Origin: Lentisphaerota bacterium
GTDB taxonomy: Bacteria; Verrucomicrobiota; Lentisphaeria; Oligosphaerales; JABHEG01
Direction: 5' to 3'
DNA: 33,527 nucleotides
Assembly: GCA_018676675.1 (NCBI GenBank)
Contig: JABHEG010000232.1
Location: forward strand, 1 to 33,527
In this document: piece by piece, positions 8,413-14,528 of the stretch
How the letters are laid out: each line of letters starts with the position of its first letter
Numbering within the stretch: the first letter of the stretch is position 1
Translations under genes and position numbers: made by a program
Notes under the pieces: generated by a model
What the model saw: the letters and a program-made list of their open reading frames with translations, nothing else
The model's database searches: none
What the model was told of the DNA's origin: nothing

Positions 8413-8784
8413 CTAGACGCTTGTCGTACCGAAGTGACTGGTGACGTTGGGAGCGTCGCTAGATGTAGCCGTACCGTCTTGATAGGACTTGACTGCGTCG
8501 CCGACGGTCCCGCTCATGCCCGTGATGACCTCGATGCCTGCTGCTGCGAGTGCCCGGAACGCGTTCGGGCCACAATTCCCGGTCAACACGGCGGTCACGC
8601 TGTGATCGGATATCGCCTGAGCAGCCTGGATGCCGGCCCCACCGGCGGCGGACACGTTGGTGTTGTCAATGACCTCGAGAGCCATGGACTCGGTGTCGAT
8701 GAGGGCGAATTTGGCGCACCGGCCGAACCGTGGGTCGACTTGGGCGGTGAGATCATCGCCCCGGGATGTTACTGCAATCTTCAT
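8413..8784 (-). CDS. NifX/NifB-family protein, orange-protein (ORP)-like
   Basis: This is a 123-residue protein. ATG 8784 is chosen because it starts the canonical MKIAVTSRGDDL segment, overlaps the MinD-fusion stop as ATGA and has AAGGA upstream. The motifs DPRFGRCAKFALID, GGAGIQAAQ and GNCGPNAF match the orange-protein branch of the NifX/NifB cofactor-binding family. About 20 residues beyond the domain form a Ser/Thr-rich tail. Its position directly after the MinD ATPases and near Mrp parallels DVU2108 in the D. vulgaris orp locus. The protein probably binds a metal-sulfur cluster in the cytoplasm; which metals it binds cannot be read from the sequence. Confidence 0.9.
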   Translation of the reverse strand: MKIAVTSRGDDLTAQVDPRFGRCAKFALIDTESMALEVIDNTNVSAAGGAGIQAAQAISDHSVTAVLTGNCGPNAFRALAAAGIEVITGMSGTVGDAVKSYQDGTATSSDAPNVTSHFGTTSV

Positions 8785-10616
8785 GATTGGATTTCCTTCA
8801 GTTCGTGTTCGAGGGCTTTCCACACGTGGTGCATGGCTTGGGAAGCGGGGCCTTTGCCGTAGCGGACCACGGTCTGCCCCGCCATAAGGGCATCATTCAC
8901 ACGACGATCGAATGGGATTCTGGCGATGACGCGTGCTCCCGCTTGCTCGGCCAGTTGCTCGATGGCCTCCGCCTGGTCGTTGTTGAGATCGGCCTTGTTG
9001 ATGACCACCCGGGCTGGCACACCGAAGTGTTTCGCAAGTTGCAGCACGCGCTCCATATCGTGCACGCCTGAGACGGTTGGCTCTGTCACGATCAAGATCA
9101 GATCGGCGCCACTTACCGAAGCGATCACGGGGCATCCGGTGCCCGGAGGACCGTCCCCCAAGATCATCCCATGCTTCCGTTTCTGGGCGAGCTCCGCTGC
9201 ACGTTGGCGTACTTGAGCGACCAGCCGGCCGGAGTTTTCTTCGGCAATCCCGAGCTTGGCGTGTACCATTGGGCCCTGAGAGGTCTCCGACACGAACCAC
9301 GTGCCGACGACAGCTGGCGTGGTTTCTACCGCATCGACCGGGCAGACGATGGCGCAAAGACCACACCCTTCACACGCGAATTCATCAATTCGGTAGGTGA
9401 TGTCGATGGGATCGTTGGCTGGGCCATCCAAGCGGATTGCGTCAAAGTGGCAGGCATCCGCACAACGGCCACACCCGGCGCATGCCTCGGGGTCAATCGC
9501 TGCGGTGGCCCCGCCAATGAACTCCTGGGCTTCAATGGTCTGCGGAGTCAGCAGGAGGTGTAAGTCGGCTGCGTCGACGTCGTTGTCTGCCAACACCTTA
9601 TTCCGGGCCAGTTCGGCGAGGGACGCGACCACGGTTGTTTTGCCGGTTCCTCCCTTGCCACTGATGACCGTGACTTCCTTGTAGTCCGGGGCGTTTCCGG
9701 GGGGGAGAAGCGTGTCCGAAGGGATTGCGACCGGGAAGCTCTCTTCGGCGGGGACAGGGGGAGAAGCGGTGCCCTGCAGCTCACTGGTTCTTTCGAATAT
9801 CGTGAGCAGATTCTGTTTGAGTTTCGGGAAGGCTTTGGCCAGCATGCCTCCTGTCGAATAGACAGCGGCATAGTCCCGTCGGAAGGGAATTCGGCCCACG
9901 ATAGGCACACCTACCGCCTCCGCATAGTCCGCGATGATGGTGTCGGTACCGTCGGAACGGTTCACCAGGACACCGGTCGGGACCCCGAGCCTGAGGGTCA
10001 GGCCCACGGCTAGTTTCAGATCATTAAGGCCAAACGGCGTCGGCTCGGTGACGAGTATGGCGACGTCCGCGCCTTCCACCGCCACCACAACCGGGCAGGC
10101 TGTCCCCGGCGAGGCGTCAACGATGTTGATTGCGTCTTCGAGGACGTGTTTCTTGACCTGCTTCACAACCGCGGGGGCGAGTGACTCGGCAATGTGTAGT
10201 GTTCCGTGGACGAAGGAGAAGGGCGTGTGCTCGAGGGCTGTTTGCACGGTCCCAATGGTCACCGGGGCTTCAAGCAGAGCCTTCTGAGGGCAGACGAACG
10301 AGCAGGCCCCACAGGAGTGGCAGAGCTCGTTGAAGACGAGAACTTTTCCTCTGATCACGGCGATTGCATTGTACTTGCACGCTTCAGCACACTCGCCGCA
10401 ACCGGTGCAGGCGGCTTCATTCCATTGCGGCTTGAGAACATTGACGTGCTCCTCCTTCGTGAAGGTAGGACGCACGAACAGGTGGCCGTTTGGTTCCTCA
10501 ACGTCACAGTCCAGAAGCCGGACACGGCGACCAGCTTCACCCAAGGCATAGGCCAGGTTGACGGCGAATGTTGTCTTTCCTGTTCCGCCTTTGCCGCTGG
10601 CGATCACGATTCTCAT
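8781..10616 (-). CDS. Fusion of two ferredoxin-containing MinD/ParA-type ATPases
   Basis: This is a 611-residue single chain. The N-terminal half has a P-loop, GKGGTGKTT, at residues 8-16 and an inserted 2x[4Fe-4S] ferredoxin (C70, C73, C76, C80; C99, C102, C105, C109). The C-terminal half has a second P-loop at 320-328 and its own ferredoxin (C379, C382, C385, C389; C415, C418, C421, C425). Each half keeps a PPGT-like switch motif (DASPGTACPV, DGPPGTGCPV). A Pro/Ser-rich linker spans about 276-310. In Desulfovibrio and most other genomes these are two adjacent genes (DVU2103 and DVU2104) that work with the orange protein. The fusion forces a one-to-one ratio. The start overlaps the radical SAM stop as TAATG, and the stop overlaps the next gene as ATGA. 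Confidence 0.93.
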   Translation of the reverse strand: MRIVIASGKGGTGKTTFAVNLAYALGEAGRRVRLLDCDVEEPNGHLFVRPTFTKEEHVNVLKPQWNEAACTGCGECAEACKYNAIAVIRGKVLVFNELCHSCGACSFVCPQKALLEAPVTIGTVQTALEHTPFSFVHGTLHIAESLAPAVVKQVKKHVLEDAINIVDASPGTACPVVVAVEGADVAILVTEPTPFGLNDLKLAVGLTLRLGVPTGVLVNRSDGTDTIIADYAEAVGVPIVGRIPFRRDYAAVYSTGGMLAKAFPKLKQNLLTIFERTSELQGTASPPVPAEESFPVAIPSDTLLPPGNAPDYKEVTVISGKGGTGKTTVVASLAELARNKVLADNDVDAADLHLLLTPQTIEAQEFIGGATAAIDPEACAGCGRCADACHFDAIRLDGPANDPIDITYRIDEFACEGCGLCAIVCPVDAVETTPAVVGTWFVSETSQGPMVHAKLGIAEENSGRLVAQVRQRAAELAQKRKHGMILGDGPPGTGCPVIASVSGADLILIVTEPTVSGVHDMERVLQLAKHFGVPARVVINKADLNNDQAEAIEQLAEQAGARVIARIPFDRRVNDALMAGQTVVRYGKGPASQAMHHVWKALEHELKEIQS

Positions 10617-11575
10617 TATTCCGGAGTTCCTTCGGTCAATGCTCCATCGCTGGCTGAGTAGTAGGTGCCATTTCCTTCTTGCACGCCATTGATTCGGCCT
10701 GTTCTAGTGAGTTTCCCGATGTACTTGGAGACTTCGTTCAGGTGCATGTTGAATACGGCGGCAATTTGCTTGGCCGTGCATGGACGACGTTTGAGCATGG
10801 CTATGATTGTCGTCTCGTTCGCTTGGATGTCCGGGGCTTCTCCGGCACTGAATTCGGCGATTACTTCAGCCTCAGGGCTGAAAAGCGCTACGAGGTCCTG
10901 CATGCGCTTCTGTGGCAGTGCCACGGCGAAATCTTCTGCCGGCGGTCTCACCGCCGTGTTGAGTTGGGTGTGATCTGGTGCGATTTCCGCGGCGAGGGCG
11001 GCGATGCGTTTCACGTCATGTGGGGTTGAGCTGATCCCCCACAGGAGAAACACTTCCAGATAGAACGTGCCGGCGAATTCCTGGCTGAACGCTGCTTCGC
11101 CCCGCACGAGATTTTCGAGTGTGACCCCCGCGCAGGGCCTGTTGACGCAGCAGAAGGAATCCTCATTCCAGGCGCACAGCGATGCCTTCACCATGTGTGC
11201 AGCTGATGCCGCTTTACGCACTTCCGGAAGGTGCAGGAAAGTGCCATTGGTCAGCAACAGGACGGGAATGCTGCAGTTTTCTCGGAGGAATGTGATGATC
11301 TCACCGAAGTTTGAGTGCAGGGTCGGTTCACCCGAGCCTGCCAATGTCACGACATCCGCCTGACCGTCGGCCTCAAGCCAGTCCTTCAGTTCCGCCAGGA
11401 CGGTCTGCGTGGGTACGTATTCGTCGCGGGCCGTTGTCTTCTGGGTCGTTTGTCCCAACTGGCAGAAGGTGCAGTCCAGACTACAGGTCTTGAACGGGGT
11501 TAGATCGACTCCGAGCGATCTCCCGAAACGTCGAGATGGCACTGGGCCGAATAGGTGGTTGTACGTCTTAGCCAT
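10616..11575 (-). CDS. Radical SAM protein with C-terminal winged-helix domain
   Basis: This is a 319-residue protein. The radical-SAM cluster motif CxxxCxxC is C31-SLD-C35-TF-C38, and the SAM-binding GSGEPTLH motif follows. The N-terminal FGPVPSRRFGRSLGVDL signature is typical of COG0731-like radical SAM enzymes. About residues 262-310 form a winged helix-turn-helix (LKRRPCTAKQIAAVFNMHLNEV... YIGKL), so the enzyme may also contact nucleic acid or protein. ATG 11575 is preferred; a GTG at 11608 is an upstream alternative. Its stop overlaps the ATG of the MinD fusion, so it is co-translated with that protein. By context it may modify or help build the cluster of the orange-like proteins, but the substrate is unknown. 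Confidence 0.9.
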   Translation of the reverse strand: MAKTYNHLFGPVPSRRFGRSLGVDLTPFKTCSLDCTFCQLGQTTQKTTARDEYVPTQTVLAELKDWLEADGQADVVTLAGSGEPTLHSNFGEIITFLRENCSIPVLLLTNGTFLHLPEVRKAASAAHMVKASLCAWNEDSFCCVNRPCAGVTLENLVRGEAAFSQEFAGTFYLEVFLLWGISSTPHDVKRIAALAAEIAPDHTQLNTAVRPPAEDFAVALPQKRMQDLVALFSPEAEVIAEFSAGEAPDIQANETTIIAMLKRRPCTAKQIAAVFNMHLNEVSKYIGKLTRTGRINGVQEGNGTYYSASDGALTEGTPE

Positions 11576-11639
11576 TGCGGTGACCACTCCAGGGGCATTT
11601 CGCGCCACTACCTGGCCTCACGTTGTGGGCCTCGGGGCA

Positions 11640-11673
11640 GGGGGAAGCCGGGGCTGAAGCCGGCGCTTCCCCC
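11640..11673. other. Strong GC-rich hairpin between operon genes
   Basis: The arms GGGGGAAGC (11640-11648) and GCTTCCCCC (11665-11673) are exact complements, with a nested GGCT/AGCC hairpin in the loop. The element follows the DUF5320 stop on the minus strand and precedes the radical SAM gene. There is no T-tract, so it is more likely an mRNA-processing or stabilising hairpin, or a dispersed palindrome, than a full terminator. Confidence 0.55.
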
Positions 11674-11680
11674 GGGAGCC

Positions 11681-12031
11681 TCAGGCGTCATCGGCTCCTG
11701 TCTCAAGTTCGGAGATGCGCGCATTGACATTCTCAAGAGCAGTTCCGATGCTCTGGGCCTGGGCCTTGAGCATACCTAACTCCTGTTGAGCATTGGGGAG
11801 CGGGGGGGCATAGGTCACGGGCGCCGGGGCGGCCGTGTTCGGCACAGCCCAGCGTCCACCTCGGAAGCCTGCTCCGAAGCCACAGCCGAAACCCCGGCCT
11901 CTCCCGTAGCCCAGTCCCCGACCGGCCGCGGGAGGCATGTAGTCCGGCACCGCGATGCTGGCGCAATAACCGGCCGCCCGGCCTGTCATGGGGCCCGCAC
12001 CGGCGGGACCAGTTCCATCTCTTCCTGGCAT
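11681..12031 (-). CDS. DUF5320-family small protein
   Basis: This is a 116-residue protein. The start at ATG 12031 has a strong AAAGGAGA site and begins with the family signature MPGRDGTGPAGAGPMTGRAAGYC. A glycine/arginine-rich low-complexity segment follows (GLGYGRGRGFGCGFGAGFRGGRW), then a C-terminal helical stretch of about 35 residues (NAQQELGMLKAQAQSIG onward) that looks like a short coiled coil. Such proteins are typically found beside NifX-type and Mrp/MinD genes in anaerobes, but no function is established that I know of. The two cysteines and the coiled coil would suit a small scaffold or cluster-protein partner. Confidence 0.85.
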   Translation of the reverse strand: MPGRDGTGPAGAGPMTGRAAGYCASIAVPDYMPPAAGRGLGYGRGRGFGCGFGAGFRGGRWAVPNTAAPAPVTYAPPLPNAQQELGMLKAQAQSIGTALENVNARISELETGADDA

Positions 12032-12069
12032 CGTTCTTTCTCCTTTTTCTGCGACGATCCGGGACCGTC

Positions 12070-12273
12070 TTACGGATTTCGTCCTCGTCCTTGGCCTCGG
12101 CCTCCTCGACCGCGGCCACCTCCGCGCTTGTTGCCGGACGCCATGCCGGGTTCCATTCCTGCCTCGGGAGGGCGGCCGAGGCGCGACTGACCGTTGCCGG
12201 TTGGGCACGGTCCTCGGCGTCTCCCCGTTCCGGGGCCTTTGCCTTGCGGCCCTGTTCCATCATCACTTGGCAT
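12070..12273 (-). CDS. Possible nested, separately translated DUF5320-like 67-residue protein
   Basis: This start lies inside and in frame with the NifX-fusion gene. ATG 12273 is preceded by AAAGGAAAGAAGCG, a Shine-Dalgarno context almost identical to that of the neighbouring DUF5320 gene, and the protein begins with the family-typical MPSDDGTGPQGKGPGTG. A separate short product could therefore be made in addition to the fused one. The sequence alone does not decide between fusion only and dual products. Confidence 0.4.
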   Translation of the reverse strand: MPSDDGTGPQGKGPGTGRRRGPCPTGNGQSRLGRPPEAGMEPGMASGNKRGGGRGRGGRGQGRGRNP

Positions 12274-12684
12274 CGCTTCTTTCCTTTCTGTTGCCGCTTC
12301 TTTCGTCCTTGCCAGCCACTGGCGACCTTGGCGGGAGCGTCGGCGACGGCCACAGCAGCCCGGCATCAGGAACATCTGCTCTGTGAGTGTTCTGGAAACG
12401 ACCGCCTGAAGCACGTCTTCAATCGGCCCGCACGTGTGTGGCACCACGCGCACACCTTCGGCGAGCAGCATCACCTCCAGAGGGGCAGATATCGCGCCGC
12501 AGATGAGCAGGTCAACGCCAAGATCGCGGAGGTACTTGGCCCGTTGTTGGGGGAGCATTCCATCCAGTGTCCACTCACGACGAGAGACCTGCACGGCATT
12601 CTCCACGGTCACGACGAGCAGACACCGGGCAACATCGAATACAGGCGAGACCCGGCCGTTCCAGTTTGGCAGTGCGACGTTCAT
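12070..12684 (-). CDS. NifX-type cofactor-binding domain fused to a DUF5320-like Gly/Arg-rich tail
   Basis: This is a 204-residue protein. Residues 1-110 form a NifX/NifB-type domain (MNVALPNWNGRVSPVFDVAR, DLLICGAIS, GPIEDVLQAV). A CC pair (110-111) and a basic linker (111-137) follow. At residue 138 a second module begins, MPSDDGTGPQGKGPGTGRRR, which is the N-terminal signature of DUF5320 proteins, and the chain ends in an RGG-type tail (GGGRGRGGRGQGRGRNP). The frame is open throughout, so either the two proteins are fused or the second is also made from its own start at 12273. This is the first structural gene after the regulator and sits behind the proposed sigma-54 control region. The start ATG 12684 is chosen from the family N-terminus. 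Confidence 0.85.
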   Translation of the reverse strand: MNVALPNWNGRVSPVFDVARCLLVVTVENAVQVSRREWTLDGMLPQQRAKYLRDLGVDLLICGAISAPLEVMLLAEGVRVVPHTCGPIEDVLQAVVSRTLTEQMFLMPGCCGRRRRSRQGRQWLARTKEAATERKEAMPSDDGTGPQGKGPGTGRRRGPCPTGNGQSRLGRPPEAGMEPGMASGNKRGGGRGRGGRGQGRGRNP

Positions 12685-12697
12685 TGGAACCCCCCAA

Positions 12698-12713
12698 AGC
12701 ATCGCCCATGCCA
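12698..12713 (-). promoter_or_regulatory. Candidate sigma-54 (-24/-12) promoter
   Basis: On the minus strand the sequence reads TGGCATGGGCGATGCT. Against the sigma-54 consensus TGGCACG-N4-TTGCW it keeps the GG and GC pairs at exactly the required 10-bp separation, with two mismatches. It lies between the palindromic sites (12806-12857) and the NifX-fusion gene, and a sigma-54 activator gene is immediately upstream. The weakness is that transcription would start near 12687, only a few bases before ATG 12684, leaving no room for a ribosome binding site. Confidence 0.45.
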
Positions 12714-12805
12714 GGGGCGAGAGACGACGGCCAAAGGGAGTCGTAATGCCTAGATAGGAAGGTGGTTAAAGCGTCTCTAAGCCTGCGGGGCAGTGAATGG
12801 CGAAG

Positions 12806-12820
12806 GGTGCACGATGCACC
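12806..12820. promoter_or_regulatory. Palindromic operator candidate, upstream activating site 1
   Basis: GGTGCACGATGCACC is a perfect inverted repeat with a 3-base centre. It lies about 125 bp upstream of the inferred sigma-54 start, a normal distance for an enhancer-binding protein. The same core (TGCA-N3-TGCA) recurs upstream of the regulator gene at 14298-14313. Confidence 0.55.
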
Positions 12821-12846
12821 TTTCTACAGGGCGGCATGGTGCAGAA

Positions 12847-12857
12847 GGCACTGTGCA
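12847..12857. promoter_or_regulatory. Degenerate operator candidate, upstream activating site 2
   Basis: GGCACTGTGCA fits the TGCA-N3-TGCA core with one mismatch in the left half. Its centre is about 39 bp from the perfect site at 12806-12820, the sort of tandem arrangement used by sigma-54 activators. It also lies just past the regulator's stop codon. Confidence 0.35.
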
Positions 12858-12873
12858 ATAGGTGGGATGCGGG

Positions 12874-14217
12874 TCAGTCAGCGTCTGGGAGGCCGGCTTT
12901 CTTGAGCTTCCGCCACAAGGTGGTCTTATTGACCCCAAGTTCCCGGGCGGCGGCAAGCTTCTTCCCGCCGTTGCGTTCGAGCGCGTCGTATATGGCCCGG
13001 CGCTCGATCTCGGCAAGCGTTTTGCCTGTAGCGACTGGCCGGGAAATCTCCTGCTGGAAGGCGTGTGGCAGATGCGGAAGATCGATCATGCCTCCGGGGC
13101 AGAGGATAAAGGCATGTTCCAGAACGTTCTCCAACTCGCGCACATTGCCTGGCCAGTCATGTGTCACCAGCGCGGCCATCACATCGGTCGAGATTCCGGC
13201 GATATTCTTCCCCTGCAGACGGTTAAAGTGGGCGACGAAGTGGTCGACGAGCAGGGGGATGTCATCGAGGCGTTCACGCAGCGGCGGGAGGGGGATCGGG
13301 ACCACGTTCACGCGGTAATAAAGGTCCCGACGGAATGTGCCTTCCGTGACCAGACGGCCAAGGTCCTGGTGAGTTGCGCAGACCACGCGAACGTCGACCT
13401 TACGAGTGCGGCTTGCCCCGACCGGTTCGAATTCCCTCTCCTGCAGAACGCGGAGCAACCTGATTTGGAACGCCGATGAAATGTCCCCGATTTCGTCAAG
13501 GAAGATTGTACCTCCGTCGGCCTGCGTGAATCGTCCATCTCGGTCTCGTTTGGCGTCGGTGAAGGCTCCGGCGACATGTCCGAAGAGCTCAGATTCGAGG
13601 AGAGCGTCGGGAAGCGCACCGCAATTCACGGCCACGAACGGGCCCTCACGGCGTTCTGAAAGGGAGTGGATCGCTTTTGCGATGAGTTCCTTGCCGGTGC
13701 CGGATTCACCGGTGACCAGAACGGTACTGGTGCTCAGGGCCACTTGCGGGAGGATGCCGAGGAGTTCCTGCATTTTGTGATTCTTGGAGATGATGTCGGC
13801 AAACGTGTAGGCCTTGGCGAGTTCCTTGCGGAGTTCCTCGACCAGCGAGAGGTCGCGGAAGGTCTCGGCTCCCCCGACAACGGTACCAGCCGCATCTCTA
13901 AGGAGAGCAGTCGAGATGCTGATTGGCGTCCGCGTTCCCTCGGCGGTGATGACATAAATCGCTTTGTTGACGATCGGTTGTCCTGTCTCCATGGTTTGCT
14001 TCAGGGAGCAGGCCCCCTCACAGATGTCGGCGCGGAACACTTCGCAACATGGTTTGCCGATTGCGTCTTCGCGTGAGATGCCGATGATCTGCTCGGCAGC
14101 GCGGTTGAACGAGGTAATCTGCCAGTTCAGATCAACGGTGAACACGCCATCTGCAATGCTGTCCAGCACGGCGGCGGTCGGCAGTGCCGGGTTGGTGGGG
14201 GGATTGGTTGTTGTCAT
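12874..14217 (-). CDS. Sigma-54-dependent PAS/AAA+/Fis transcriptional activator (ORP-regulator type)
   Basis: This is a 447-residue protein. ATG 14217 is chosen because AAGGA precedes it by five bases and the PAS domain starts straight after; the longer open frame upstream lacks such a site. A PAS domain (about 13-120) holds four cysteines in a C57-C58-x7-C66-x3-C70 pattern. The AAA+ domain has Walker A GESGTGKE (170-177), the sigma-54 contact loop as GAFTDA (217-222) and Walker B GTIFLDEIGD (236-245). A Fis-type helix-turn-helix ends the protein (LAAARELGVNKTTLWRKLKKAG). It heads the ORP-like operon, as DVU2106 accompanies the orp genes in D. vulgaris. It probably activates the downstream genes in response to a redox, metal or small-molecule signal read by the PAS domain. 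Confidence 0.93.
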   Translation of the reverse strand: MTTTNPPTNPALPTAAVLDSIADGVFTVDLNWQITSFNRAAEQIIGISREDAIGKPCCEVFRADICEGACSLKQTMETGQPIVNKAIYVITAEGTRTPISISTALLRDAAGTVVGGAETFRDLSLVEELRKELAKAYTFADIISKNHKMQELLGILPQVALSTSTVLVTGESGTGKELIAKAIHSLSERREGPFVAVNCGALPDALLESELFGHVAGAFTDAKRDRDGRFTQADGGTIFLDEIGDISSAFQIRLLRVLQEREFEPVGASRTRKVDVRVVCATHQDLGRLVTEGTFRRDLYYRVNVVPIPLPPLRERLDDIPLLVDHFVAHFNRLQGKNIAGISTDVMAALVTHDWPGNVRELENVLEHAFILCPGGMIDLPHLPHAFQQEISRPVATGKTLAEIERRAIYDALERNGGKKLAAARELGVNKTTLWRKLKKAGLPDAD

Positions 14218-14528
14218 CGGTCCTTGATGTGCGTCTGGTGAGGGGAACAGGACCATGGTGCTCAGGCGGCTCTGTCTCGGATTAAGCTGGCGTCTATGGT
14301 GCAAAATGCAACCCTTCGTACGGATGAGAAGGTTGTTTGCTGAGACGTCCAAGGCGAAGGGCACAGGTCCGGCGCATCTGCGACTTTGAGTTTGGGCAAC
14401 CGAACGGCTTTCGTGGTTTCGCTCCTTGAGGGCCACTTCCTGCCGGGATATGTTCGTCGGTACATGAGGGGAAAAGACGTGACGCGTCCGAGTCTACACC
14501 GCGTCAATCAGAGACAGAGGTGACGTAC
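14218..14528. other. Divergent intergenic region between the regulator and the ceramidase-like gene
   Basis: This stretch separates two divergent genes. It contains the palindrome at 14298-14313, the AAGGA site of the regulator and an AGAGGTGA site for the plus-strand gene. I see no convincing small gene; a frame running back from the regulator start is open but not protein-like. Confidence 0.6.
14298..14313. promoter_or_regulatory. Palindromic operator candidate upstream of the regulator gene
   Basis: GGTGCAAAATGCAACC shares the TGCA-N3-TGCA core and the outer G and C bases with the perfect site at 12806-12820. It lies about 80 bp upstream of the regulator start. The simplest reading is that the regulator binds here to control its own gene, and possibly the divergent plus-strand operon. 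Confidence 0.5.

Noticed and set aside
13552..13569. GAFTDA instead of GAFTGA in the sigma-54 activator as a sign of lost sigma-54 contact
   Set aside because: The Asp variant is common in functional Fis-family activators, and the rest of the AAA+ domain is intact.
6560..14217. A nitrogenase or nitrogenase-maturation locus, suggested by the NifX/NifB-type domains
   Set aside because: There is no nifHDK, nifE/N or full-length NifB; the radical SAM protein lacks a NifX domain, and the ATPase set matches the orange-protein type of locus.
14359..14374. GGGCACAGGTCCGGCG as a plus-strand sigma-54 promoter for the ceramidase-like operon
   Set aside because: GG and GC are correctly spaced, but the -12 half is poor and the predicted leader would be about 145 bases; the match is within what chance gives in this G+C-rich sequence.
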